NCBI GenBank assembly: GCA_025458125.1
Contig: JALOTA010000001.1
Location: forward strand, 1 to 64,000
Origin: Hyphomicrobium sp.
GTDB lineage: Bacteria; Pseudomonadota; Alphaproteobacteria; Rhizobiales; Hyphomicrobiaceae
Reading direction: 5' to 3'
DNA: 64,000 nt
Below the pieces are notes generated by a model that was not told where the DNA came from, did no database searches, and saw only the letters and a list, made by a program, of their open reading frames with translations. Numbering within the stretch: position 1 is the first letter of the stretch; each line of letters opens with the position of its first letter. Positions 32,040-40,742 of this stretch are shown here, piece after piece. A program made the position numbers and the translations under genes.

Positions 32040-32900
32040 ATGAACTCGGATGCCATCGTACCTTTCGTTGTGATGAAGTGGAGCCGCGGAACGAACTCGA
32101 GCCCGGGCAAGTCGTTCTCCGCCGAGCACGTCAATAACATCCATGCCATGCTGGCCAATACTCAGGCTGAGCCCTTTGAGCTTTTCTGCATCACGGATGA
32201 CGCCGCCGGCTTGTCGACTTTCATCAGGGCTATCCCACTCCCCGATGCAGTCAAGACTCTCATCGGACAGCACGGGCATCAATTTGCCAAGCTGTTTCTC
32301 CACTCCCGTTCACTTCGGGATGACATCGGAAGGGACTTCATTTTCTGCGATCTGGACGTCGCCATTCTTGGTGATTTGACGACAGTATATCGCCGAAACA
32401 AGTCCGATCTGCTGATCATGGCCGGGAAGGACTCGGATGCCGTTGCAGCCATTGAGAATATCAATGGAGGAAAATATCCAAAATCGCTCGATCTGGCACT
32501 GCTCCTGAAATGCTTGATGGTTTCTCCCCAGCTGGCCTTGAGGTTTCTGCGGATTGCCGGGAGGCGCCGGTCGCGGTTCAACAGCAGTTTCATGATCATC
32601 TCCCACCCGCGATCAACCGATCTCTGGTTAGATTTCAATCCAGGGCAAGCCGTGGCTCAAATCGCAGAGCACCATCTTATGGGCAGCGACCAGGCATGGA
32701 TTCAGCTGGCCGCAAAGGGCAGCATAGGTACTGTCGGTCAAGAGGATGGTTTCTGGTATAAGGGGGAAGTAGACCGGTACGTCAAAGCTCACAAGAAGAT
32801 GCCGCCGAATTTGCGGATGATCATTTTCCCCGGCGCCAACAACAAACCTTGGCTGGATTCATCCCGGAAAATGGAATGGGTCCGAAAAGTCTACCCCTGA
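32040..32900 (+). CDS. Putative glycosyltransferase-like protein
   Basis: 286 aa ORF with FIFCDLDVAILGDLTTVYR (DxD-type motif) and HHLMGSDQAWIQLAAKG, reminiscent of glycosyltransferases with nucleotide-sugar binding; clustered with GT/FkbM genes. Confidence 0.6.
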   Translation: MNSDAIVPFVVMKWSRGTNSSPGKSFSAEHVNNIHAMLANTQAEPFELFCITDDAAGLSTFIRAIPLPDAVKTLIGQHGHQFAKLFLHSRSLRDDIGRDFIFCDLDVAILGDLTTVYRRNKSDLLIMAGKDSDAVAAIENINGGKYPKSLDLALLLKCLMVSPQLALRFLRIAGRRRSRFNSSFMIISHPRSTDLWLDFNPGQAVAQIAEHHLMGSDQAWIQLAAKGSIGTVGQEDGFWYKGEVDRYVKAHKKMPPNLRMIIFPGANNKPWLDSSRKMEWVRKVYP

Positions 32901-32916
32901 GTTGATCGTCAGGGGT
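32893..32916. terminator. Inverted repeat between convergent genes, containing both stop codons
   Basis: ACCCCTGA-gttgatcg-TCAGGGGT; 8-bp perfect arms. Confidence 0.5.
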
Positions 32917-33733
32917 GACCGGATATCGACGAGGGCCCTACGCGCATAGCAAGAACATCCTTGCCCTTCGGGACCAGGAAATAGCCTAATCCTGTAAGGT
33001 GGCCGGCAACCGTCAGGGCCTTTTCCGGTGACAGGTGCTTCTGCTCGTACAAGATCAGGGCCGGCTGCGTCTCAGAGATCCGGCACGCGTCAATCACCGC
33101 ATCGTCATTGCCTTCTGCGTCGATCTGCAAGACATCAATTTGGGCAGGCCACCCCACGGTCTCCAACAGTTGCGGCAAGACGAAGGTATCTACTTCAAAA
33201 CTATCCAGACAACTTTCGGGCGGAACTCCTGGAAGATGCCTTTCAAGCCAACTCACCACGTGCTGCTTATTGCTGGACGTTACACCGGTAGGCGCACGGT
33301 ATGGAGGCCATCCGGATGCATACGATGGCTGGACCCGAGGCCAGTATTCCTCTTTGATCGCATACAGTTTCAATTTGTTCTGCGAACCTATCGCGCAGTT
33401 CTTTACGACCGCATTGGGATGGAATGCGTAGTTTTGTTCGAGAATTGGGATCAGGGGTGGCTGCGGCTCGATCAACAGAACCTTGGTACGCAAGCGAATT
33501 TGGTTATCAGCTGTCAAAATCGGATAAAGTGGATCGCCAAATTTTCCGTCGTTTGCACCAACTACGGCAATCGAAAGCAGGCCATCCCGCCGCAAACAGG
33601 CGGCGATGGCGCGTTCGTATGTCCAATGGGTAATTTGATTGTCCACCAGCTGAGCTGCGGTTCCATGCCGACCAAATTTCCAAATTGAAGAAGAGAAAAC
33701 CTGTGACCAAGGCATGGGGCTGAGCCCTTTCAT
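32909..33733 (-). CDS. FkbM-family methyltransferase-like protein
   Basis: SIAVVGANDGKFGDPLYPIL...VLLIEPQPPLIPILEQNYAFHPNAVVKNCAIG...IDVLQIDAEGNDDAVID. Confidence 0.75.
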   Translation of the reverse strand: MKGLSPMPWSQVFSSSIWKFGRHGTAAQLVDNQITHWTYERAIAACLRRDGLLSIAVVGANDGKFGDPLYPILTADNQIRLRTKVLLIEPQPPLIPILEQNYAFHPNAVVKNCAIGSQNKLKLYAIKEEYWPRVQPSYASGWPPYRAPTGVTSSNKQHVVSWLERHLPGVPPESCLDSFEVDTFVLPQLLETVGWPAQIDVLQIDAEGNDDAVIDACRISETQPALILYEQKHLSPEKALTVAGHLTGLGYFLVPKGKDVLAMRVGPSSISGHP

Positions 33734-33776
33734 CGTATCTCGCCGGGACGTGTGAAAGTTATAGTGACGACGTCGC

Positions 33777-34427
33777 TCACCACCAGTCGAGTACGACGTG
33801 CGGGTAGGGCTGGCACCGGCGGACGAGTTTCATCGTCGCCTCGCGCAGCGCCGGGATCTGTTTCTCGTGGGTCTCCACGAAAATCGATTGAAACCGGTCG
33901 ACGAGATTCATGTCCAGCAGGTGATTGAGCATCGCGACCTCCGCGCCCTCGATATCGATCTTCAGGATCGCCACGTTGCGACCGAGGAGCGTGACAAAAT
34001 CTGCAAGATCGACCTGATCGACGTGTACGAATTCACCGGTGACGTTCTTCTTGCCGGCGACCGTTGATGAGCCCATTGAAACCGCTCCGCCATCGGCGCA
34101 GCGAGCCCCCCTGAAGAGCTTGAGCGGCTCGTTTCCCGTGCCGACGGCGGCGTTGTGCAGGATGACGGACTCCGATCCAGCAACGTTCGACTGCAGGGCA
34201 GCGAAGGCGTCGGGATCGGGTTCGAATGCGTGTACGACCGCGCCGCTTTGGGCCATTTGCAGTGTCATCGTGCCGATGTTCGCGCCGCAATCGATGCAAA
34301 TATCCCCGGGCTTGAGAGCCGCGAGCGCTGCCTCGAACCGCGCCTGCGCGGCGCGCTTGCGCGCGTTGCGCGATCTCCGGCGCAATTTGTACCATAGATA
34401 GACCCGGGCCTCGCCAAGCAGCGTCAT
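33777..34427 (-). CDS. FkbM-family methyltransferase
   Basis: DICIDCGANIGTMTLQMAQSGAVVHAFEPDPDAFAALQSNV...VAILKIDIEGAEVAMLNHLLD. Confidence 0.88.
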   Translation of the reverse strand: MTLLGEARVYLWYKLRRRSRNARKRAAQARFEAALAALKPGDICIDCGANIGTMTLQMAQSGAVVHAFEPDPDAFAALQSNVAGSESVILHNAAVGTGNEPLKLFRGARCADGGAVSMGSSTVAGKKNVTGEFVHVDQVDLADFVTLLGRNVAILKIDIEGAEVAMLNHLLDMNLVDRFQSIFVETHEKQIPALREATMKLVRRCQPYPHVVLDWW

Positions 34428-35419
34428 GGGGCACCTCCGAGCCGCGCCATGCGCTGCTTCAATTCCGGGACGAAGCGCAGAATAGTCTCGTCGCGGGCGG
34501 TCCGCAGTTCATAGGATTTCAGCCGGCGCTCTATATAGTTCTCGTTCAGCTTCCCGTTCTGGCTCACGCGCCCCTTGGCGATGCGTGTTTCGATCTCCTC
34601 AAGTGACCGCGTGAAGTAGTGGTTGAGGCGCAGCTTCTCACTCACGACGAAGGCCGGTTCCGTGACGTTGTGATGAGCGGTCGCGATACCGTTTTCGTTG
34701 AACGCGATCATGCCTTGCGTTCGCAGCGGGAAAAGGTGCGAACCCATGGCCGAGACCTCAAGGGGATCGGCGATCGACTTGTAACGCAGGAGCGAACGCT
34801 GCGACGCGAGTAGGGGGTGCGGCGCACATTCGTTGTAATTTTCGATGACGAGGCCGCTGGGTCGCTTGGCGTGACCGCTGGGGCCGAAGTTTGTCCAAGG
34901 CACCGCGACTGACGGAAGGTGCGATAGCTCCGCGAGAACATCGGGCAGCTTTTTTCCGGCCGGCGAAAACAGGAATTCGTCCACATCGATAAACGCCATG
35001 CGCCAAAGTCTTGGCCCGAAATTGCACAGCGCATGAGCGTAAGCGAGCGCCTGGATGCTGAAGACATGTTCATCGGCGATGAGGAATGTCCGCCACGGGA
35101 TAATCGTGCAGTTCGCTCCGGCAGAGTATTTACGGGCCACTTCGACCGTGTCGTCGGTCGAACCGTTGTCATAGATGATGACGTCGGTCGCCCCTTGCAG
35201 GATGTGGAACTGCAGCCATTCGCCGATGTACTCGCGCTCGTTCTTGACGATGCACACGATGCCGAGCGTCTGGGCGCGATCGCCCGAAGCGGCGAGATCG
35301 GGAAGCCTGCGACCGCTCAGGTTGCTATCGCCGGCGGCCGCATGCACTTTTGCGGTCAGCGATTTGCGCAGCCGCAGCAGTTTGGATTGCAGCTTTCGAG
35401 CCGACTCTCGGACGCTCAT
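34424..35419 (-). CDS. Glycosyltransferase family 2/92-like protein
   Basis: GIVCIVKNEREYIGEWLQFHILQGATDVIIYDNGSTDDTVEV...WRMAFIDVDEFLFSP; likely start MSVRESARKLQ at 35419. Confidence 0.85.
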   Translation of the reverse strand: MSVRESARKLQSKLLRLRKSLTAKVHAAAGDSNLSGRRLPDLAASGDRAQTLGIVCIVKNEREYIGEWLQFHILQGATDVIIYDNGSTDDTVEVARKYSAGANCTIIPWRTFLIADEHVFSIQALAYAHALCNFGPRLWRMAFIDVDEFLFSPAGKKLPDVLAELSHLPSVAVPWTNFGPSGHAKRPSGLVIENYNECAPHPLLASQRSLLRYKSIADPLEVSAMGSHLFPLRTQGMIAFNENGIATAHHNVTEPAFVVSEKLRLNHYFTRSLEEIETRIAKGRVSQNGKLNENYIERRLKSYELRTARDETILRFVPELKQRMARLGGAP

Positions 35420-35426
35420 CTTCGGC

Positions 35427-35984
35427 TTATTTGGCCCCGTGTTTTCCAGCAATACGGTCGGATAGAGCGAGGAGAACGCTCGAAACGACAAAGACAAGGT
35501 GAATGATCACAAGCCAGAAGAGGGACTTTTCCATCTCCGGCGTGATGGTCTTCAACGCCATGAACGACTTCAACAGGTGGATCGCGGAAATCGCCACGAT
35601 GGACGATAGCAGCTTCAGCTTGAGTGCGCTGAAATCTATCGTCCCCATCCACTCCGGCCAATCGCGGTGACCGCTGTGATCGATCTTCGAGACAAAGTTT
35701 TCGTACCCGGAGAAGATCACGATGATGAGCAGGGAACCCATCAGCGCCAGATCAACCAACGCCAGGACACCCAGGATGACATCCGACTCGGTCGCCGTGA
35801 ATGCATGGGTGGCGAGGTGGAAGAACTCGGCCATGAACGTGAAAAGCACGACGACGATCGACAGTGCGAGGCCGAGATAGAATGGTGCGAGCAGCCAGCG
35901 GCTGGCAAAGATCGCATTTTCTAGAAACTGTTCGGCCTTCGTAGCCGGGGCAGTCCGCGCCGGCTTTTCGTTCTCCACCATCAC
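35427..35984 (-). CDS. YqhA/UPF0114-family membrane protein
   Basis: ENAIFASRWLLAPFYLGLALSIVVVLFTFMAEFFH...LALMGSLLIIVIFSGYENFVSKID; several TM helices. Confidence 0.9.
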   Translation of the reverse strand: MMVENEKPARTAPATKAEQFLENAIFASRWLLAPFYLGLALSIVVVLFTFMAEFFHLATHAFTATESDVILGVLALVDLALMGSLLIIVIFSGYENFVSKIDHSGHRDWPEWMGTIDFSALKLKLLSSIVAISAIHLLKSFMALKTITPEMEKSLFWLVIIHLVFVVSSVLLALSDRIAGKHGAK

Positions 35985-36065
35985 AAAGATCCCCAGGATA
36001 GAAATTCCGCGTTCTGGGTTCTATGGCATGCAGACGCCGACCCGCAAGCACTAGCTCATGCGGAA

Positions 36066-37316
36066 TTACCTCGGGCGGATCTGGGGAGACTTGCGCAAAC
36101 GAACGTCGGCCACCTTCGCGGGCCTACCGGTCCTCAGCGCGACGAATTTCCGGCAACTGGGTCTCGCCAAATTGCACGGCGGCTGTCCCGCCAATCGCGG
36201 GCGAACCGATGCCCGAGCCGGAACCGGCTTCAGGTTGGGCAACAGTTCGAACATCTCCGCTGGAACTCGCGCGGTCTGTTCCAATGCTTCCGGTTGTGAC
36301 AGGATCGATGGCTCCTGCCCCGGCGGTGACGGTTGCGGGATCGGATTTGCGATCGGGACAAGCTGAGCGGACGGGGCCAATGAGCGAAGGGCGGCGGCCG
36401 TCGCGCCGCACACGGCTAAAGGGTTTTCGGCGCCCACCTCCCACGGGCTTGCTTGCTCGATGTTGTAGCGGTTGGAACAGACACTGACTCGCGGTGGCTG
36501 CCGCGTTTTCTCGAAACTGTCGTAGCCTTCTTTCAGATTGGACCAGAAACCCGCCCACTCACTGGTCGCGTGTTTGGCAAGATTGTCCCCGGTCATCCGA
36601 AAAGGAAAGACGTGCGCCGGGATATGGCGCTGTCCACCGCGCAGAGCCGCAGCCGCGAGATCGTAAATCTCTCCAATGACCGGATTGGTCATGGCAAAAC
36701 AGCCTACGGAAGAGCAGCCACCATGGACGAGGATGTAGGATCCGGAGCGGCCCATCGCCTGGTCGAATGCGTTCGGGAAACCAAGATTCAACGAGCGGGG
36801 CCAGCGGCCGACATGATGCAACTGTCGCGAGGTAATGGTGTAGAAGCCCTCAGGTGTCTGCTTGTCACCCTCGCGCTGCTTGGGGCCCAGCGTTCCCGAC
36901 CAATGGCAGATCGGGTAGGTGGCGAAGTGTTCGAAGCGGCCATTCTTCTCCAGCCAGACTTCGAGCTCCGACTCCGATTTGAAAATGCGGATAAACATCT
37001 GAGCGCCGTTGGCGAAGCCCTTCTCGGCAAGCCGCTCGGCGGTTTTGGCGACATCCGGAGTTCCCGGCAGCGGCAGGCGGCCGGTGGCAGCCGCACGCTG
37101 GCGCTCCACCCGGTCCGGCGCCGCGTCCTTCAATTCGATGGAAAGGGCCTCGGCACGGGAAGCCGCGACCGCGACGCCGAGAGCGATTCCTGAAATCAAG
37201 ACCCAGCGGCTGAGTTTGCGAGTGAAAGGCAACGGACTTCTCACCAGACGTCGAGTTTCAACTCCAGGGGCTAACCTAGACAATCGGGGGCGCTGCTGGC
37301 AACCGCCACAGCTCAC
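36066..37316 (-). CDS. L,D-transpeptidase/YafK-like (YkuD) family protein, paralogue 1
   Basis: MFIRIFKSESELEVWLEKNGRFEHFATYPICHWSGTLGPK...PEGFYTI...NLGFPNAFDQAMGRSGSYILVHGGCSSVGCFAMTN. Confidence 0.9.
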   Translation of the reverse strand: MSCGGCQQRPRLSRLAPGVETRRLVRSPLPFTRKLSRWVLISGIALGVAVAASRAEALSIELKDAAPDRVERQRAAATGRLPLPGTPDVAKTAERLAEKGFANGAQMFIRIFKSESELEVWLEKNGRFEHFATYPICHWSGTLGPKQREGDKQTPEGFYTITSRQLHHVGRWPRSLNLGFPNAFDQAMGRSGSYILVHGGCSSVGCFAMTNPVIGEIYDLAAAALRGGQRHIPAHVFPFRMTGDNLAKHATSEWAGFWSNLKEGYDSFEKTRQPPRVSVCSNRYNIEQASPWEVGAENPLAVCGATAAALRSLAPSAQLVPIANPIPQPSPPGQEPSILSQPEALEQTARVPAEMFELLPNLKPVPARASVRPRLAGQPPCNLARPSCRKFVALRTGRPAKVADVRLRKSPQIRPR

Positions 37317-37356
37317 TTCTCAGGTCACAGTTGCTCCCTTGCCGTTCCTTATCGCC

Positions 37357-38247
37357 TTACCTCGACGCAGCGGCGGAGCTGGGGTTGGGACACGCAGTCG
37401 AGACGGGTCCGGTAATGTCACGCGTGGAGGCGCCTGCCACAAAAGCGTAACGATCGCCACAGACGCCGACCGCCGGGGGCAGCCTGTCCTTTTCGAAAAG
37501 ATCGTAGCCGGCCCTGAGATCAGCCCAGAACGGTGCCCAGCGCTCATTCCGGTACCCGCGCAAGTTCTGCTCCGTCATGCGAAACGGGTAGACCTGGACC
37601 TGAAACCGCTTCTGTCCGGCATCGAACGCGCGCGTGACGATCGTCCACATTTCGTCGATGACGGCATTGGTCATGGCGTAACAGCCGATCGAACCGCAGC
37701 CGCCGTGCACCATCAGAAAAGAGCCACTTCGTCCGAGAGCACGATCATAAGCGTTCGGGAAGCCCAGATTGAAGGAACGATGCCAGCGGCTATTGGGATT
37801 GAGGGCCGTTCGATCCACAGAATAGAAGCCCTCCGGCGACTGCCGGTCGCCGGTCAATAGTTTCGGTCCGAGCCGGCCCGACCACTTGCAGATCGGATAG
37901 ACGGCGAAGAGCTCATAGCGTCCATCCTTCAGCATGAAGAGCTCGAGTTCAAACTCGCGCTTGAAAATCCGCATCATGATCGGATTTCCCAGCGCGACGC
38001 CTTTTGCCTGCAGGCGCTCGGGCAGCCGTTCCAGATCCGGCGTGCCGGGCATAGGTTGCCCTGAGGATGCAAGTCCGACGCGGTAGTGGCGCTGAAGCGC
38101 GATCATGTACCCGTCACGGATCGGCGGCGGCAGCGCGAAGAATATCCCTGCCGCCACGACGGGAACAGCCAATAGGATGAGAGCCGACAGACTCCGTCGC
38201 CGCCGCTTTGCCATTTCGGCTTCAGCCACGCTGCCACTCCTGCGCAC
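37357..38247 (-). CDS. L,D-transpeptidase/YafK-like (YkuD) family protein, paralogue 2
   Basis: MMRIFKREFELELFMLKDGRYELFAVYPICKWSGRLGPK...PEGFYSV...NLGFPNAYDRALGRSGSFLMVHGGCGSIGCYAMTN. Confidence 0.9.
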   Translation of the reverse strand: MRRSGSVAEAEMAKRRRRSLSALILLAVPVVAAGIFFALPPPIRDGYMIALQRHYRVGLASSGQPMPGTPDLERLPERLQAKGVALGNPIMMRIFKREFELELFMLKDGRYELFAVYPICKWSGRLGPKLLTGDRQSPEGFYSVDRTALNPNSRWHRSFNLGFPNAYDRALGRSGSFLMVHGGCGSIGCYAMTNAVIDEMWTIVTRAFDAGQKRFQVQVYPFRMTEQNLRGYRNERWAPFWADLRAGYDLFEKDRLPPAVGVCGDRYAFVAGASTRDITGPVSTACPNPSSAAASR

Positions 38248-38279
38248 GCTGAGACGTTACGATAAAGAGATAGCGCCGG

Positions 38280-39410
38280 TCACGGCGCATTCAAACCAAG
38301 CGCGGTCGGAACCTCGTAGGGCTTTTTCCTGGATGTCCGCTTTACGGGTTGCGGGTCCGCCGCCAGATGCGAAGCCGCTGGCATCGTGGTTGCGGCGGGC
38401 GGCGCTTCCTTTATGGCACCCGTTGCGCCGGCCGTCGAAGCCTTGACGGGCTTGGGAGCGGGCGCTTCCCCGTCGGACCATGCGAGCGCGGTTGTTTCGC
38501 GGGCTTTTTGACCAGGAACGATCGTGCCCTGCTGAGCGGCGATCTGCTGATCGAGAAGGTTCGGAACGAAGGGCGCCAGTTGCTGCTTCTGGAAGCGCGG
38601 ACACGGACCCTCCGGATCGATGGATCCGGTTGCCGGCAACGAGACGCCGACAACGTATCTGCGCTCGCAGACGGCGACTGTCGGCGGCACACGGTAGGCT
38701 TCGAAATAGTCATAGCCGGGCTTGATCATCGCCCAGAATGCATAGTTCTTGTTGCCCTTGAAGCGCGCGAGCTTTTCATTGGTCATGCGGAACGGAAATG
38801 CATGGACGGCGAACGCGGGTTGGCCGTTCTTGAAAGCTTCGCGGGCGAGGGCATAGATCTCTTCGGCGAGTGCATCGGTCATGGCATAGCAGCCCGCCGA
38901 TTTGCACTTGCCATGGATCATCAGGAATTCGCCGGTGCGATCGTTGGCGCGGTCGTATGCGTTCGGAAAGCCGAGGTTGAAGGCCACGTGATAGTCGGAG
39001 TCGGGCTTCATCTGTTTGGGCGCCACCGCATAGAACCCCTCCGGGGCCTGCTTGTCGCCGATCTTCAGTTTCGGCCCGAGTTCACCCGACCAGTTGCAGA
39101 TCGGGTAGGTCTTGAAGTGATAGTAGCGTCCGTCTTCGCGCGCCTTCCACACTTCCAGTTCGGATTCTTCCTTGAACACACGGACATAGATCGGCATGCC
39201 GGCCTGCATGCCCTTCTTGCCGATCAGGTCCAGGGTCTCCTTCGGAAGCGGCTGTTCGGCGGGGATCAGCTCAGGCGCGCTGCCGCAACCCGCGAGCAGC
39301 AATGCCGCAGCCATGAGCCCTGATCTGAGCAAGTTTCCTTGCCTCACATCCCCACCTTGTTCGGCCTTCTTGGCCACACCGATATCCCGGTCCGGGAACC
39401 GAATCACCAT
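38280..39410 (-). CDS. L,D-transpeptidase/YafK-like (YkuD) family lipoprotein, paralogue 3
   Basis: Lipobox LLLAGC|GSAPE; YVRVFKEESELEVWKAREDGRYYHFKTYPICNWSGELGPK...PEGFYAV...NLGFPNAYDRANDRTGEFLMIHGKCKSAGCYAMTD. Confidence 0.9.
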   Translation of the reverse strand: MVIRFPDRDIGVAKKAEQGGDVRQGNLLRSGLMAAALLLAGCGSAPELIPAEQPLPKETLDLIGKKGMQAGMPIYVRVFKEESELEVWKAREDGRYYHFKTYPICNWSGELGPKLKIGDKQAPEGFYAVAPKQMKPDSDYHVAFNLGFPNAYDRANDRTGEFLMIHGKCKSAGCYAMTDALAEEIYALAREAFKNGQPAFAVHAFPFRMTNEKLARFKGNKNYAFWAMIKPGYDYFEAYRVPPTVAVCERRYVVGVSLPATGSIDPEGPCPRFQKQQLAPFVPNLLDQQIAAQQGTIVPGQKARETTALAWSDGEAPAPKPVKASTAGATGAIKEAPPAATTMPAASHLAADPQPVKRTSRKKPYEVPTALGLNAP

Positions 39411-39589
39411 CCGTCCAGGAAGGTAAATAAGTCCCTAACGGAAAGCGTGTTTATCCGCGCAAGCCGTTTTCCCGCCGCCTACACCAGCGCATCAGGCGAT
39501 GGGAATGCGGCGTGGATGAGGCGTGAGAAACAAGCTTTAACAACGGGTTGGATTATAATTGTTGCTCGATTGGGCGGCTGACCGCCGTT

Positions 39590-40579
39590 TCACAGTGAGC
39601 GGCCGATCTCCAGGAACCGGTCCTGACGCTGGCGGCGGATTTCCGAGGGACTCTTACCATCGAATTCCGCCAGGGCTTTGGCCAGAGCGTCGCCGACCCG
39701 CTTCATCATCAGCGGGCGGTCGCGGTGTGCCCCGCCTACGGGCTCTCTCACAACCGTGTCGATGACCCCGAGGGCTTCGAGATCCTGCGCCGTGATTTTC
39801 ATGCTGGTCGCCGCATCGATGGCCTTGGAGCTGTCGCGCCAGAGGATCGAGGCGGCAGCCTCGGGCGACGCGACGGTATAGATCGAATGCTCCAGCATCA
39901 GAATACGGTTCGCGGTGGCGATCGCGACGGCCCCGCCCGAGCCGCCTTCGCCGATGATGACCGCAATCAGCGGAACCCCGATGGCGAGACACTTGTCGGT
40001 GGACCGGGCAATGGCTTCCGCCTGTCCGCGCTGTTCGGCGTCAACGCCCGGATAGGCGCCGGCCGTGTCACACAGCGAAACAACAGGGATCTGGAAACGT
40101 TCCGCCATGTCCATCAGGCGGACCGCCTTCCTGTAGCCCTCTGGCTTGGCCATGCCGAAGTTGTGACGCAGGCGGCTTTCCGTATCCGACCCTTTTTCAT
40201 GGCCAATGACCATGACAGATCGCCCGCGAAATGTGCCGAGGCCACCGACGATGGCTTCATCCTCGCCGAAGTAGCGGTCGCCGGCGAGGGGCGTGAAATC
40301 GTTGATGAGATCGGCCACATAGTCCAGGCAATGCGGGCGCTCGGGGTGGCGGGCAACTTCCGTCTTCTGCCAGGGCGTGAGCTTGGCATAGGTTTCGGCA
40401 AGCGCCGCGTGCGCCTTCTGTTCGAGCTTCTTGATTTCGTCGGCGATGTTGACCGCCGTGTCCGAACCTTCGAGCGCGCGCAATTCCTGCACCTTGCGCT
40501 CGAGTTCTGCGATGGGCGTCTCGAACTTCAGGTAAGTGCGGACGATGGTCGGTGCCGGACGCTCGTTCGTCGTGTCCAC
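39590..40579 (-). CDS. accA: Acetyl-CoA carboxylase carboxyltransferase subunit alpha
   Basis: FETPIAELERKVQELRAL...GEGGSGGAVAIATANRILMLEHSIYTVASPEAAASILWRDSSKA. Confidence 0.97.
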   Translation of the reverse strand: MDTTNERPAPTIVRTYLKFETPIAELERKVQELRALEGSDTAVNIADEIKKLEQKAHAALAETYAKLTPWQKTEVARHPERPHCLDYVADLINDFTPLAGDRYFGEDEAIVGGLGTFRGRSVMVIGHEKGSDTESRLRHNFGMAKPEGYRKAVRLMDMAERFQIPVVSLCDTAGAYPGVDAEQRGQAEAIARSTDKCLAIGVPLIAVIIGEGGSGGAVAIATANRILMLEHSIYTVASPEAAASILWRDSSKAIDAATSMKITAQDLEALGVIDTVVREPVGGAHRDRPLMMKRVGDALAKALAEFDGKSPSEIRRQRQDRFLEIGRSL

Positions 40580-40742
40580 TTCTTCAAGCCTCGCTGCGAA
40601 CCGGGGCTCAGTCAGACCAGCGCCCCCCAGTAATCAAGATTGCGCCGGACGATGCGCGCGGCGTCACATGGCTGTCAAGGCGCAGGGAAGGCGCATGTGG
40701 CGCCGTTACCCGCTTATCCCACAAAGGATTTTGCTTTTTCCT

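Noticed and set aside
31679-32158. 159-aa minus ORF in the secA-GT spacer
   Set aside because: No recognisable motif, overlaps the start of the better-supported GT-like gene; left only as part of the spacer observation.
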